Assembly (NCBI RefSeq): GCF_009915765.1 | Contig: NZ_JAABLQ010000002.1 | Span: 434,001 to 498,000, forward strand | Length of the DNA: 64,000 bases | Direction: 5' to 3' | Origin: Pannonibacter sp. XCT-53 | GTDB taxonomy: Bacteria; Pseudomonadota; Alphaproteobacteria; Rhizobiales; Stappiaceae | Part shown: positions 1 through 6,354 of the stretch, one piece after another | How the letters are laid out: the number at the start of each line of letters is the position of its first letter | Position numbering within the stretch: position 1 is the first letter of the stretch | Program-made: the position numbers and the translations under genes | The notes under the pieces: generated by a model | The model's input: the letters and a program-made list of their open reading frames with translations, nothing else | What the model was told of the DNA's origin: nothing | The model's database searches: none

Positions 1-314
1 GCTGGATCCTCGACGTGGTGCGGCGGGAGCTGTTCCGCCCGACGGGACAGCTCGTGGAACTGACCGCCGGCGAGTTCAATATCCTCGTTGCGCTGGCCTC
101 GCGGCAGATGCAGCCCGTGTCGCGCGACTTCCTGCTCGACGTGATTTCCAACCGCGACCCGCGCGAGATTTCCGGCCACACCGTGGACAACCTGATTGCA
201 CGGCTGCGCAAGAAGATGGTGCACGAGGGGCGCGACGCCCCGATCGTCACGGTGCGCGGGGTCGGGTATGCGCTGATGCCGGTGCAGTCGCGCGGCGACG
301 GCGTCGGGGCCTAG
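1..314 (+). CDS. Response regulator, OmpR/PhoB-type DNA-binding domain (C-terminal fragment)
   Basis: The gene enters from the left edge; the frame is open from base 3 and ends in TAG at 312-314, giving about 103 residues. The sequence is a complete winged-helix effector domain of the OmpR/PhoB family: the LTAGEFNILVAL helix, the recognition-helix stretch SGHTVDNLIARLRKKM, and the C-terminal wing VTVRGVGYAL. The receiver domain lies outside the window, so the partner kinase and target genes cannot be inferred. It is convergent with the GNAT gene that follows, with 47 bp between them. The domain assignment is secure; any role in controlling the neighbouring peptide cluster is speculation. Confidence 0.85.
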   Translation, partial: WILDVVRRELFRPTGQLVELTAGEFNILVALASRQMQPVSRDFLLDVISNRDPREISGHTVDNLIARLRKKMVHEGRDAPIVTVRGVGYALMPVQSRGDGVGA

Positions 315-326
315 CGTCACCTTCGG

Positions 327-346
327 GGCAGGCGCGGCCGCCTGCC
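327..346. terminator. Hairpin between convergent genes
   Basis: A perfect 8-bp stem (GGCAGGCG / CGCCTGCC) with a 4-base loop lies between the stop of the response regulator and the stop of the GNAT gene. There is no T-tract on either strand, so it could be a weak bidirectional terminator or an mRNA-stabilising hairpin. Confidence 0.35.
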
Positions 347-361
347 GGGTCCATGTCGCCG

Positions 362-1330
362 TCAGTGGCCCGCCGGGACGAGCTGCCGGCGGCTCACGAC
401 CAGCGTGTCGGCCCAGAGCGCGAAGGGGCGGAAGTGCCGGTCGAGCAGGCGGCAGACGCGGCGGCCATTGCCCTGGGTCGGCTGCAGGATCAGGGTTGCG
501 CCGGGTCCGGCCTCGGCCTCGAGGGCCGCCAGCCAGGCCGACATTCCGAGGAACATGTGCGCCGGCCCCGTGCTGCACCAGCCGATCGGCGCGAGCCAGC
601 GGTTGAAGGCCGGTTGATGCTCGGCCAGCAGCCAGCCGCAGATCGCACCCGTCTGGTCGCGCAGCACCTGTGTCACCCGCCGGTCGCAGCGGTCAAGCCA
701 GGGGGTCGGGTCGGCCCAGGCCGGCAGCACGCCGGCGCGGGCAAAAATCCGGGCCGCAGACTGGACAGCCGCGCCGAGATCCCCCTCCGCTGCATCAAGG
801 CGGATGCTCTCAAGCCCGGCCGCGCGCGCCCGCGCGACATGGCCTGCGGCAAGGGCCAGCGCGTCGTGCCGCTCGCCGACATTGAAACTCATGCGCAGGC
901 GCGCCGGCTGGGGAACGCTCCAGCCTTCACCCGCCAGCAGGCCGACAAAGCTGTCGAGCTGCGGCAGGCGGTCCGACCAGCTCGTCGTGAGCTCGCTGCG
1001 GCCTTCGGCAAGCATCCGCTCGCCAAGGTCCCGCAGCAGCAGGCGCGCAAGGCCTTGCCGCCGCAACAGGGGCGTGACCATCAGGGACAGGAGCTCCTGC
1101 GTCCGGGGGCGGTCCGGGTCGCGGCGGGACACCAGCAGGCCCGCCGGCACCTCCCCCAGCCAGGCCGCGAGATGGCAGGCGCCGTCGCCGGGCTGCGGCG
1201 ACGCGAGCCGGCCGCGCAGGTTCTGCGTCGTCAGGCGGGAGAGGATCTCCAGATCGCCGGGAGACACCGGCCGGATGCTGAGGGACGACAGGAGCGGCGA
1301 CGACCCGGAGGGCGAGGGCTGTGGCGACAT
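362..1330 (-). CDS. GNAT-fold protein, candidate RiPP acyltransferase (copy 2)
   Basis: A 322-residue protein when started at the ATG at 1330; longer frames upstream run through the preceding gene. Residues 17-140 look like a GNAT domain: SLMVTPLLRRQGLARLLL matches the acyl-CoA-binding motif A, with the loop RRQGLA at about 90-95. A second GNAT-like half (about 185-322) aligns by eye with the same half of the neighbouring gene (D-x-x-G...GW...RW...GW pattern), so the two are paralogues. GNAT proteins that place fatty acyl groups on RiPP cores are known (goadvionin, selidamides). No other modifying enzyme is encoded near the precursor array, so an acyl-transfer role is inferred. Motif A is less canonical here than in the partner, which may make this the non-catalytic member of a pair. 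Confidence 0.7.
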   Translation of the reverse strand: MSPQPSPSGSSPLLSSLSIRPVSPGDLEILSRLTTQNLRGRLASPQPGDGACHLAAWLGEVPAGLLVSRRDPDRPRTQELLSLMVTPLLRRQGLARLLLRDLGERMLAEGRSELTTSWSDRLPQLDSFVGLLAGEGWSVPQPARLRMSFNVGERHDALALAAGHVARARAAGLESIRLDAAEGDLGAAVQSAARIFARAGVLPAWADPTPWLDRCDRRVTQVLRDQTGAICGWLLAEHQPAFNRWLAPIGWCSTGPAHMFLGMSAWLAALEAEAGPGATLILQPTQGNGRRVCRLLDRHFRPFALWADTLVVSRRQLVPAGH

Positions 1331-1431
1331 CAGGACACCTGCGGACAGGAACAGGGCATCGGATCCGGCGCGCCGGCACGGCAGGCCGATGACGGGACCC
1401 GAGACGGAAGACCGGCGCGGCGCGGCATGGG

Positions 1432-2454
1432 TCAGCCCTCCGTCCGGTCCGGTTCGGCGAGGGCGTACTCGCTCTCGAACAGGAAGTCGGTGCTGGCGGT
1501 GCGGGTGCCGAAATGCCGGTAGAGCATGCGTTCCATGCCGCCCGGAACCCCGGCCGGCGGCTGGGCAATCAGCATCGCGTCGGGCCCGGCCTTGGCAACG
1601 AGGCGCTGGCACAGGGAGGCGATGCCGCCCACGAGCCAGCCCTGCGGCACCTTCTCGGCCACGACCCAGCCCTGGGGAATGTACCAGCGACCGAGCGGGG
1701 CCTGCAGCACGCAGGCCATCCAGCCGGCAACCGTGCCCTCGTGGTCCGACAGCACGACGGTGACATCGGGATCGGCGACCTCCACCCAGCCGGTCATGTC
1801 GGCCCAGTCCGGCGCGCGGCCGGCCGCGATCAGGGCGAGGTTCTGCCGCTTGAACTCGGAAATGCCATCCTCGCCCAGCTCGCGCAGGGACCGGGCCACG
1901 AGGCCGTTGCGCTCCAGCCGCGCCAGAACCCGGTCCCGGTTGGGGAACACGTCCGGCCAGTCGCCGATGCGCCAGGTCATGCGCCGCCGCGTCACCTCGG
2001 GCTGCGACCAGCCGCTGGCGGCGAGCAGGCGGGCAAACTCCGCCGCCCGCGGCAGCCGGCTGGACCAGCGGGCAAAGAGACCCCGGGCTCCGTCCCGGCG
2101 CAGGCGGGCCGTCAGCCTCGACAGCATCATGGTGGCGACGCCGCGCCCGCGCCAGCCGGGCGTGACCATGATCGAGGTCAGTTCCTGCAGCCCGGCTCCG
2201 GCCGCGCAGGACAGGAGCAGCCCGACGGGCGTGTCACCGTCGAAGGCGGCGATGCGGATCACGCCGCGCCCGGCCTGATCATCCGCAAGCATCCAGCGCA
2301 AGGAGGCCGCCGTGAGCGGCGCCAGGACCGCCGCATCGGCCGGCAGCGCCTCGCGGATCAGGGGATGGGCGAGGGGAGCGGCCGGCTGCCCGGCGCCGGG
2401 GGCGGCCGAAAGGGACGGAAACGCGGGACTGGAAGAGGCGGGCATGTCGTTCAT
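1432..2454 (-). CDS. GNAT-fold protein, candidate RiPP acyltransferase (copy 1)
   Basis: A 340-residue protein from the ATG at 2454; ATGs at 2445 and further upstream are alternatives and no strong Shine-Dalgarno decides. A flexible Ala/Pro/Ser-rich N-terminus (1-30) precedes a GNAT domain with a clear motif A, SIMVTPGWRGRGVATMML; the pyrophosphate loop RGRGVA is at 102-107. A second GNAT-like half follows (about 215-335, with RWYIPQGW). It lies 101 bp upstream of its paralogue on the same strand and is transcribed divergently from the precursor array, so both transcripts probably start in the 331-bp gap at 2455-2785. Likely role (inference): acyl-CoA- or acyl-ACP-dependent modification of one or more of the eight core peptides. 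A housekeeping acetyltransferase is the alternative. Confidence 0.72.
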   Translation of the reverse strand: MNDMPASSSPAFPSLSAAPGAGQPAAPLAHPLIREALPADAAVLAPLTAASLRWMLADDQAGRGVIRIAAFDGDTPVGLLLSCAAGAGLQELTSIMVTPGWRGRGVATMMLSRLTARLRRDGARGLFARWSSRLPRAAEFARLLAASGWSQPEVTRRRMTWRIGDWPDVFPNRDRVLARLERNGLVARSLRELGEDGISEFKRQNLALIAAGRAPDWADMTGWVEVADPDVTVVLSDHEGTVAGWMACVLQAPLGRWYIPQGWVVAEKVPQGWLVGGIASLCQRLVAKAGPDAMLIAQPPAGVPGGMERMLYRHFGTRTASTDFLFESEYALAEPDRTEG

Positions 2455-2785
2455 CTTGCGCGGGTTGCTTGCAGGAACTGCGTGGTCAGGTGCCGGCGCG
2501 GGCATGTCCGGCCCCGGCACATCTATACCTAGCCCAGACCGGCCCGGCTGTTTTGGAACTTTTCAGGTCCATTCCCTGCCAGGGGGCATTCCCGGTCTAT
2601 AGAGATGTCATCAAATATCGGCGACGCACATGTCCAGTAGAGAAATCCGGGCGTCAGTCTGCCGATGATGATGCAGAGACAGTTTCAGAGGTGTGGCAGT
2701 ATCCTTGTCATGACCTCAAGATGAACCGCTCCGGATCCGGCCTCTATACGATGCCAGGCGGAGTGCAGGCCGACAGGAGGTTTCC
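2455..2785. promoter_or_regulatory. Divergent intergenic region of the RiPP cluster
   Basis: This 331-bp gap separates the minus-strand GNAT genes from the plus-strand precursor array and is more AT-rich than its flanks. It should hold both promoters. A sigma-54-like -24/-12 element, TGGCAG-N5-TTGT, is visible at 2694-2708, but the -12 GC is replaced by GT, so it is only suggestive. No convincing sigma-70 pair was found. Confidence 0.4.
2775..2780 (+). promoter_or_regulatory. Strong ribosome-binding site of precursor 1
   Basis: A perfect AGGAGG lies 5 bases before the ATG at 2786, stronger than the sites before the other precursors. It fixes the start and suggests high translation of the first peptide. 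Confidence 0.8.
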
Positions 2786-3133
2786 ATGGCTGGTTCCAAT
2801 GATCCGATGACGCTGGCCCGCCAGCATGTCGAGCGCGCCCTTGTGGCCCGCGCGTCCGAGGATGCGGAGTTTCGTGCGCTGCTGGTCCGCGATCCGCGTG
2901 CCGCGCTCAAGCAGCTGCTCGGTGTCGATCCGATCCCGGCCTACCGTATCCGCGTGATCGAGGAAGCGCCGGGCGAGGTGACGCTGGTTCTGCCGCGTGA
3001 CATCGCCTCCGACGAGCTGCCCGACGAGCTGCTCGATCTCGCCTCCGGCGGCACCACGTTCCAGGACCTTGGCTGCAAGGATCCGCGCGCCGGCTGGGCG
3101 AAGCCCATCGTCAAGGAAATCCGTCAGGGCTGA
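2786..3133 (+). CDS. NHLP-leader RiPP precursor 1
   Basis: A 115-residue precursor. The N-terminal 89 residues form an NHLP (nitrile-hydratase-like) leader: amphipathic helix, the GVDPIPAYRIRVIEEAPGE block, TLVLPR, and the acidic end SDELPDELLDLASGG. Cleavage after Gly-Gly by the C39 peptidase encoded at 22020 would release a 26-residue core beginning TTFQDLGCKDP and ending KEIRQG. The core has one Cys (core position 8), three Lys and one Trp. The start is fixed by AGGAGG. The leader family was defined by Haft and co-workers from nitrile hydratase alpha-subunit homology; no metal-binding nitrile hydratase motif is present, so this is a leader and not an enzyme. Core modification is unknown. 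Confidence 0.92.
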   Translation: MAGSNDPMTLARQHVERALVARASEDAEFRALLVRDPRAALKQLLGVDPIPAYRIRVIEEAPGEVTLVLPRDIASDELPDELLDLASGGTTFQDLGCKDPRAGWAKPIVKEIRQG

Positions 3134-3168
3134 CCTGCCCCGTCCGGGCAACTCCAGGGAGATGTTTC

Positions 3169-3531
3169 ATGTCCGATACCGCCCAGATTTTTGAACGGGC
3201 CCGCCAGCATGTGGAGGCCGCCGTTGTCGAGAAGGCCATGTCCGATGCGGCCTTCCGCAAGATGCTTGTGACCGCGCCGCATCAGGCGATCCGCGAGCTG
3301 CTTGGCGTCGATCCGATCCCGAACATGGTGATCCGGGTCATCGAGGAGCAGCCGGGCGAGGTGACCCTCGTGCTGCCGCGTTCGATTGCGGAGGACGAGC
3401 TCCCCGACGAGCTGCTGGATCTTGCGTCGGGCGGCAGCGGCATGTCCTTCCCCGGTGGCCGCAAGCTGCTGGAGCTTTGCTACAAGGGCCCGATCGGCCC
3501 CGGCCCGAACGGCATCCTGCCGCAGGCCTGA
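3169..3531 (+). CDS. NHLP-leader RiPP precursor 2
   Basis: A 120-residue precursor starting 35 bp after precursor 1, preceded by AGGGAG. The leader has LGVDPIPNMVIRVIEEQPGE and ends EDELPDELLDLASGG. The core is the longest of the set (31 residues), beginning SGMSFPGGRKLLELC and continuing with a Gly/Pro-rich tail (YKGPIGPGPNG). It contains one Cys (core position 15) and two Lys. A second Gly-Gly inside the core (positions 7-8) could be an alternative cleavage point, giving a 23-residue peptide that starts RKLLELC. No close sister core exists in the array. Confidence 0.92.
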   Translation: MSDTAQIFERARQHVEAAVVEKAMSDAAFRKMLVTAPHQAIRELLGVDPIPNMVIRVIEEQPGEVTLVLPRSIAEDELPDELLDLASGGSGMSFPGGRKLLELCYKGPIGPGPNGILPQA

Positions 3532-3668
3532 CCCGCCCCGAAGGACAGGAGCCCGGTTCCGCCGGGCCCGGTCCCTGGGACGGCAGCCCGCTGCCGCCGG
3601 GGTTTCCCGGAACCAGAGCCTCACACGAGCGCCGGGCTGCATGGCCCGGGCCAGACCAGGAATGATCG

Positions 3669-3998
3669 ATGATGTCGGACCAGACGGCGATGCATCAGGT
3701 GCGTGCGCATGTCGAGGCTGCCGTGCTGACGCGGGCCAGGCAGGACGGTGACTTCCGCGCCCTCCTGATGACCGAGCCTCATGCCGCACTCCGGGAGCTG
3801 CTTGGCAATGACCCGATCCCGGGGCTGCGCATCCGGGTGATCGAGGAGCCGGCCGGCGAGGTCGTCCTGGTGCTGCCGCGCCCGATTGAGGCCGACGAAC
3901 TGCCGGACGAGCTCCTCGACTACGCCGCCGGCGGAAATGCCAAGGACTGCTGGTGGAAGTTCAACCAGTGGGCCTACAAGCAGGACTGGATGCCGTAA
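3669..3998 (+). CDS. NHLP-leader RiPP precursor 3
   Basis: A 109-residue precursor following a 137-bp spacer. Two adjacent ATGs (3669, 3672) are possible; AGGA sits 5 bases before the pair. The leader is conserved (GNDPIPGLRIRVIEEPAGE, LVLPRPI) but ends DELLDYAAGG in place of DLASGG. The predicted core is 20 residues, NAKDCWWKFNQWAYKQDWMP: very aromatic, with four Trp, one Cys at core position 5 and three Lys. It is clearly paralogous to the core of precursor 7 (both N-A-[KR]-[DE]-C-W, then N-x-W-x-Y-K). Leader ending and core type vary together in the array. Confidence 0.92.
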   Translation: MMSDQTAMHQVRAHVEAAVLTRARQDGDFRALLMTEPHAALRELLGNDPIPGLRIRVIEEPAGEVVLVLPRPIEADELPDELLDYAAGGNAKDCWWKFNQWAYKQDWMP

Positions 3999-4065
3999 GC
4001 GCCCCAGACCTGCAGTCCAGACCCGCACTCCATTTTCAACCCCATGATTTGACGAGGTTTTTCAA

Positions 4066-4416
4066 ATGACTGCGACAAACGACTTCGCCGATGGCCTGAC
4101 CAAGGCCCGCGCCCATATCGAGGCTGCCCTGATTGCCCGGGCCACCGAGGACGAACGCTTCCGCGCCCTGCTCAAGGCCGATCCGCACGCGGCCCTGAAA
4201 GAGCTGATGGGCACCGATCCGATCCCCTCGCTGACGATCCGCGTGGTCGAGGAACAGCCGGGTGAAGTGACGCTGGTGCTGCCGCGCCAGATCGCGGAAG
4301 ACGAGCTGCCGGACGAGCTGCTCGACCTCGCCTCCGGCGGCGTCTCGTTCTCCAGTTTCGTCGACTACAGCACCTTGCTGCGCGCCAGCCCGAACACGAG
4401 GGCCTGCCCGCGTTGA
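4066..4416 (+). CDS. NHLP-leader RiPP precursor 4
   Basis: A 116-residue precursor; GAGG 11 bases upstream is a modest ribosome-binding site. The leader contains MGTDPIPSLTIRVVEEQPGE and ends DELPDELLDLASGG. The 24-residue core begins VSFSSFVDYSTLL and ends NTRACPR. Its only Cys is third from the C-terminus, and there is no Lys. It is paralogous to precursor 5 (VSF-x-x-FV-[DE] start, CPR end). The absence of Lys means a modification that needs a Lys side chain cannot apply to this product. Confidence 0.92.
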   Translation: MTATNDFADGLTKARAHIEAALIARATEDERFRALLKADPHAALKELMGTDPIPSLTIRVVEEQPGEVTLVLPRQIAEDELPDELLDLASGGVSFSSFVDYSTLLRASPNTRACPR

Positions 4417-4486
4417 AGGCCGCCGTCAGGCCACGCCTTTGCGTGAAACCAAGACCCGCATGTTGATGCCCCCGGGAGCACAGACA

Positions 4487-4837
4487 ATGACCGACTTTGA
4501 CCAGACCCTGACCCTCGTTCGCGCGCAGATCGAAAAGGCGCTCGTCGACAAGGCCATGGATGACGCATCGTTCCGCGCGCTGCTGACGCGCGATCCGCAC
4601 GCCGCCCTGCGGCAGCTGATCGGCACCGACCCGATCCCGTCCCTGAAGATCTCCGTCGTCGAGGAGGCGCCGGGCGAGGTGGTTCTGGTGCTGCCGCGCT
4701 CCATCGCCGAGGACGAGCTGCCGGACGAGCTGCTCGACATGGCCTCGGGCGGTGTGTCCTTCGGCAACTTCGTCGAGATCACGTCCGAGCTGAACCGGGG
4801 GCGGGGTGGACGTCCCGGCCCGATCTGCCCCCGCTGA
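4487..4837 (+). CDS. NHLP-leader RiPP precursor 5
   Basis: The frame is open from 4439, but the ATG at 4487 is chosen because MTDF aligns with the N-termini of the sister precursors and GGGAGC lies 8 bases upstream. Product 116 residues. The leader has IGTDPIPSLKISVVEEAPGE and ends DELPDELLDMASGG. The 27-residue core begins VSFGNFVEITSEL, has an Arg/Gly-rich middle (NRGRGGRPG) and ends PICPR. It has one Cys third from the end and no Lys, the same plan as precursor 4. Confidence 0.9.
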   Translation: MTDFDQTLTLVRAQIEKALVDKAMDDASFRALLTRDPHAALRQLIGTDPIPSLKISVVEEAPGEVVLVLPRSIAEDELPDELLDMASGGVSFGNFVEITSELNRGRGGRPGPICPR

Positions 4838-4876
4838 CCGGCGACCTGAACCAGAACCTTTTAGAAAGGCAAGACG

Positions 4877-5209
4877 ATGAACGAGTTTGGCAAGAACATG
4901 GCGACCGCGCGCCAGAACATCCAGCGCGCCCTGATCGAGAAGGCCTCGGAAGATGCGGCCTTCCGCCAGAAGCTGATCGACAATCCGCATGCGGCGCTGC
5001 GCGAGCTGATCGGCACCGATCCGATCCCGTCCGTCACCATCCGGGTGATCGAGGAGCAGCCGGGCGAAGTGACGCTGGTGCTGCCGCGCAACATGGCCGA
5101 GGACGAGCTGCCGGACGAACTGCTGGACCTGGCGTCGGGCGGCACGCTGTTCATGGCCTTCCTCGAGTGGCCGATGACCACCAAGGCCAAGGGCTGCCCG
5201 AAGACCTGA
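4877..5209 (+). CDS. NHLP-leader RiPP precursor 6
   Basis: A 110-residue precursor 39 bp after precursor 5, with GAAAGG upstream. The leader has IGTDPIPSVTIRVIEEQPGE and ends EDELPDELLDLASGG. The predicted 21-residue core, TLFMAFLEWPMTTKAKGCPK plus a final Thr, resembles cores 4 and 5 in its hydrophobic [VT]-x-F-x-x-F-[VL]-[DE] start and its C-terminal Cys-Pro-basic ending, but it carries two internal Lys and a Trp. One Cys, fourth from the end. Confidence 0.92.
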   Translation: MNEFGKNMATARQNIQRALIEKASEDAAFRQKLIDNPHAALRELIGTDPIPSVTIRVIEEQPGEVTLVLPRNMAEDELPDELLDLASGGTLFMAFLEWPMTTKAKGCPKT

Positions 5210-5314
5210 GAGGGCGCGGGACCGGGGCAGATGGTTGCTCCGGTCCCGGCTCGCCTGACCCTGCCCACCGGTTCGGACCGCGTCCGTCCGACCATCCCCG
5301 AGAGGAAAGATGCC

Positions 5315-5644
5315 ATGTCCGATACCACACCGAGCCTGACCGAAGCACGGGCCCAGCTCGAGGCGTCCGTCCTGCGGCGGGCCGCAGAGGATGCCGAGTT
5401 CCGAGCCCTGCTTCTGGCGGACCCGCACGCCGCGCTTGGCCAGCTCCTCGGCACTGACCCGGTGCCGTCCCTGAAGATCCGCGTCGTGGAAGAGGTTGCC
5501 GGCGAGGTGGTGCTCGTCCTGCCGCGCCAGATTGCGCAGGATGAACTCCCGGACGAACTGCTGGACTTCGCGGCCGGCGGCAATGCCCGGGAGTGCTGGG
5601 ACCGGTTGAACTACTGGCTCTACAAGAACAAGCCGTTCGGCTGA
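5315..5644 (+). CDS. NHLP-leader RiPP precursor 7
   Basis: Started at the ATG at 5315 (MSDT, preceded by GAGAGGAAAG); the frame is open from 5231 but that extension has no leader character. Product 109 residues. The leader has the most divergent central block (LGTDPVPSLKIRVVEEVAGE) and ends DELLDFAAGG. The predicted 20-residue core is NARECWDRLNYWLYKNKPFG: one Cys at core position 5, two Trp, two Lys. It is the sister of core 3, from which it is separated by three other genes, so the array grew by more than simple neighbour duplication. Confidence 0.91.
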   Translation: MSDTTPSLTEARAQLEASVLRRAAEDAEFRALLLADPHAALGQLLGTDPVPSLKIRVVEEVAGEVVLVLPRQIAQDELPDELLDFAAGGNARECWDRLNYWLYKNKPFG

Positions 5645-5741
5645 GGCCTCGACGCCGCAGGGCGCTGCCGCAGGGCCGTGCCCTCGGCCCGGGTGCCCCC
5701 CTTCCGAGCCAATTGATGATCCCCTGTTCAAGGACCCTGCC

Positions 5742-6086
5742 ATGACGGATTTCCTCCAGACGCTGGCGACAGCCCGTGCCCATATCGAGGCAACGCTTCT
5801 GGAACGGGCCGGCACCGATGCCGGCTTGCGCGCCCTGCTGCAAGCCAACCCGCACGCGGCCTTGCGCGAGCTCTTCGGCTCGGATCCGATCCCGTCGGTG
5901 AAGATCAGCGTCGTCGAGGAAGCTGCCGGCGAGGTGATCCTGGTGCTGCCGCGCCCGATCACCGGCGAGGAGCTGCCGGACGAGCTGCCGGACGACCTGC
6001 TCGACTATGCCGCCGGCGGTGCCTTCAAGGGCTGCAAGGGGGACGGCTGGACGGTGCAGAAGGTGGACCTGCCGGGCGTGAGCTGA
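5742..6086 (+). CDS. NHLP-leader RiPP precursor 8
   Basis: A 114-residue precursor, last of the array. The leader keeps FGSDPIPSVKISVVEEAAGE, but the acidic end is lengthened: GEELPDELPDDLLDYAAGG holds two ELPD units where the others hold one. The predicted 21-residue core begins AFKGCKGDGW and ends VDLPGVS, with one Cys at core position 5 and three Lys. The YAAGG ending groups it with precursors 3 and 7, and the Cys position agrees. The terminator at 6325-6348 follows 239 bp later. Confidence 0.91.
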   Translation: MTDFLQTLATARAHIEATLLERAGTDAGLRALLQANPHAALRELFGSDPIPSVKISVVEEAAGEVILVLPRPITGEELPDELPDDLLDYAAGGAFKGCKGDGWTVQKVDLPGVS

Positions 6087-6324
6087 TCCTCTGCCGGTGA
6101 TGGGCGGGCAGGCCCGGCGGGGTCCGGGGCACCGGGTGCCGGCAGGACCTTCAAGCCGGCGTGGGGGTCGGATCTGACACTGGCCGCGCTCCTCGCTCCG
6201 CCTTGGGGGAGAGGGGCGCAGCGGCAAGATCGCGGCCCGGCATCCGCCAGCAGACGAGGCCGGGTTCCACGCTGACTGCCACGGCGCAGGCATGCTGCCG
6301 CATCACGCCTTGAAACGGCCCGAG

Positions 6325-6348
6325 CCCCGGAGCGATCCGGGGTTTTTT
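6325..6348 (+). terminator. Rho-independent terminator of the precursor array
   Basis: A perfect stem CCCCGGA / TCCGGGG with a 4-base loop is followed directly by six T on the plus strand. It ends transcription of the eight precursor genes just before the convergent stop of the CheW-domain gene at 6355. The stretch 6087-6324 before it holds no gene. Confidence 0.9.
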
Positions 6349-6354
6349 GTCGGG

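Noticed and set aside
4172..5962. Long open frame on the minus strand opposite the precursor genes
   Set aside because: It is the complement of the GC-rich precursor coding sequence; its protein is Arg/Gly/Ala-rich with no domain, and the plus-strand genes are certain.
2786..6086. Nitrile hydratase alpha-subunit genes
   Set aside because: The leaders share ancestry with that family, but the products are about 110 residues, lack the Cys-rich metal-binding motif and end in Gly-Gly plus variable cores, which is the RiPP precursor plan.
2786..6086. Tandem repeats resembling a CRISPR or satellite array
   Set aside because: The repetition comes from homologous coding sequences of about 330-360 bp, with variable spacing and conserved protein reading frame.
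362..6086. Firm assignment as a selidamide cluster
   Set aside because: NHLP leaders plus GNAT genes fit, but two cores have no Lys and GNAT relationships could not be tested, so only an acylated-RiPP possibility is claimed.
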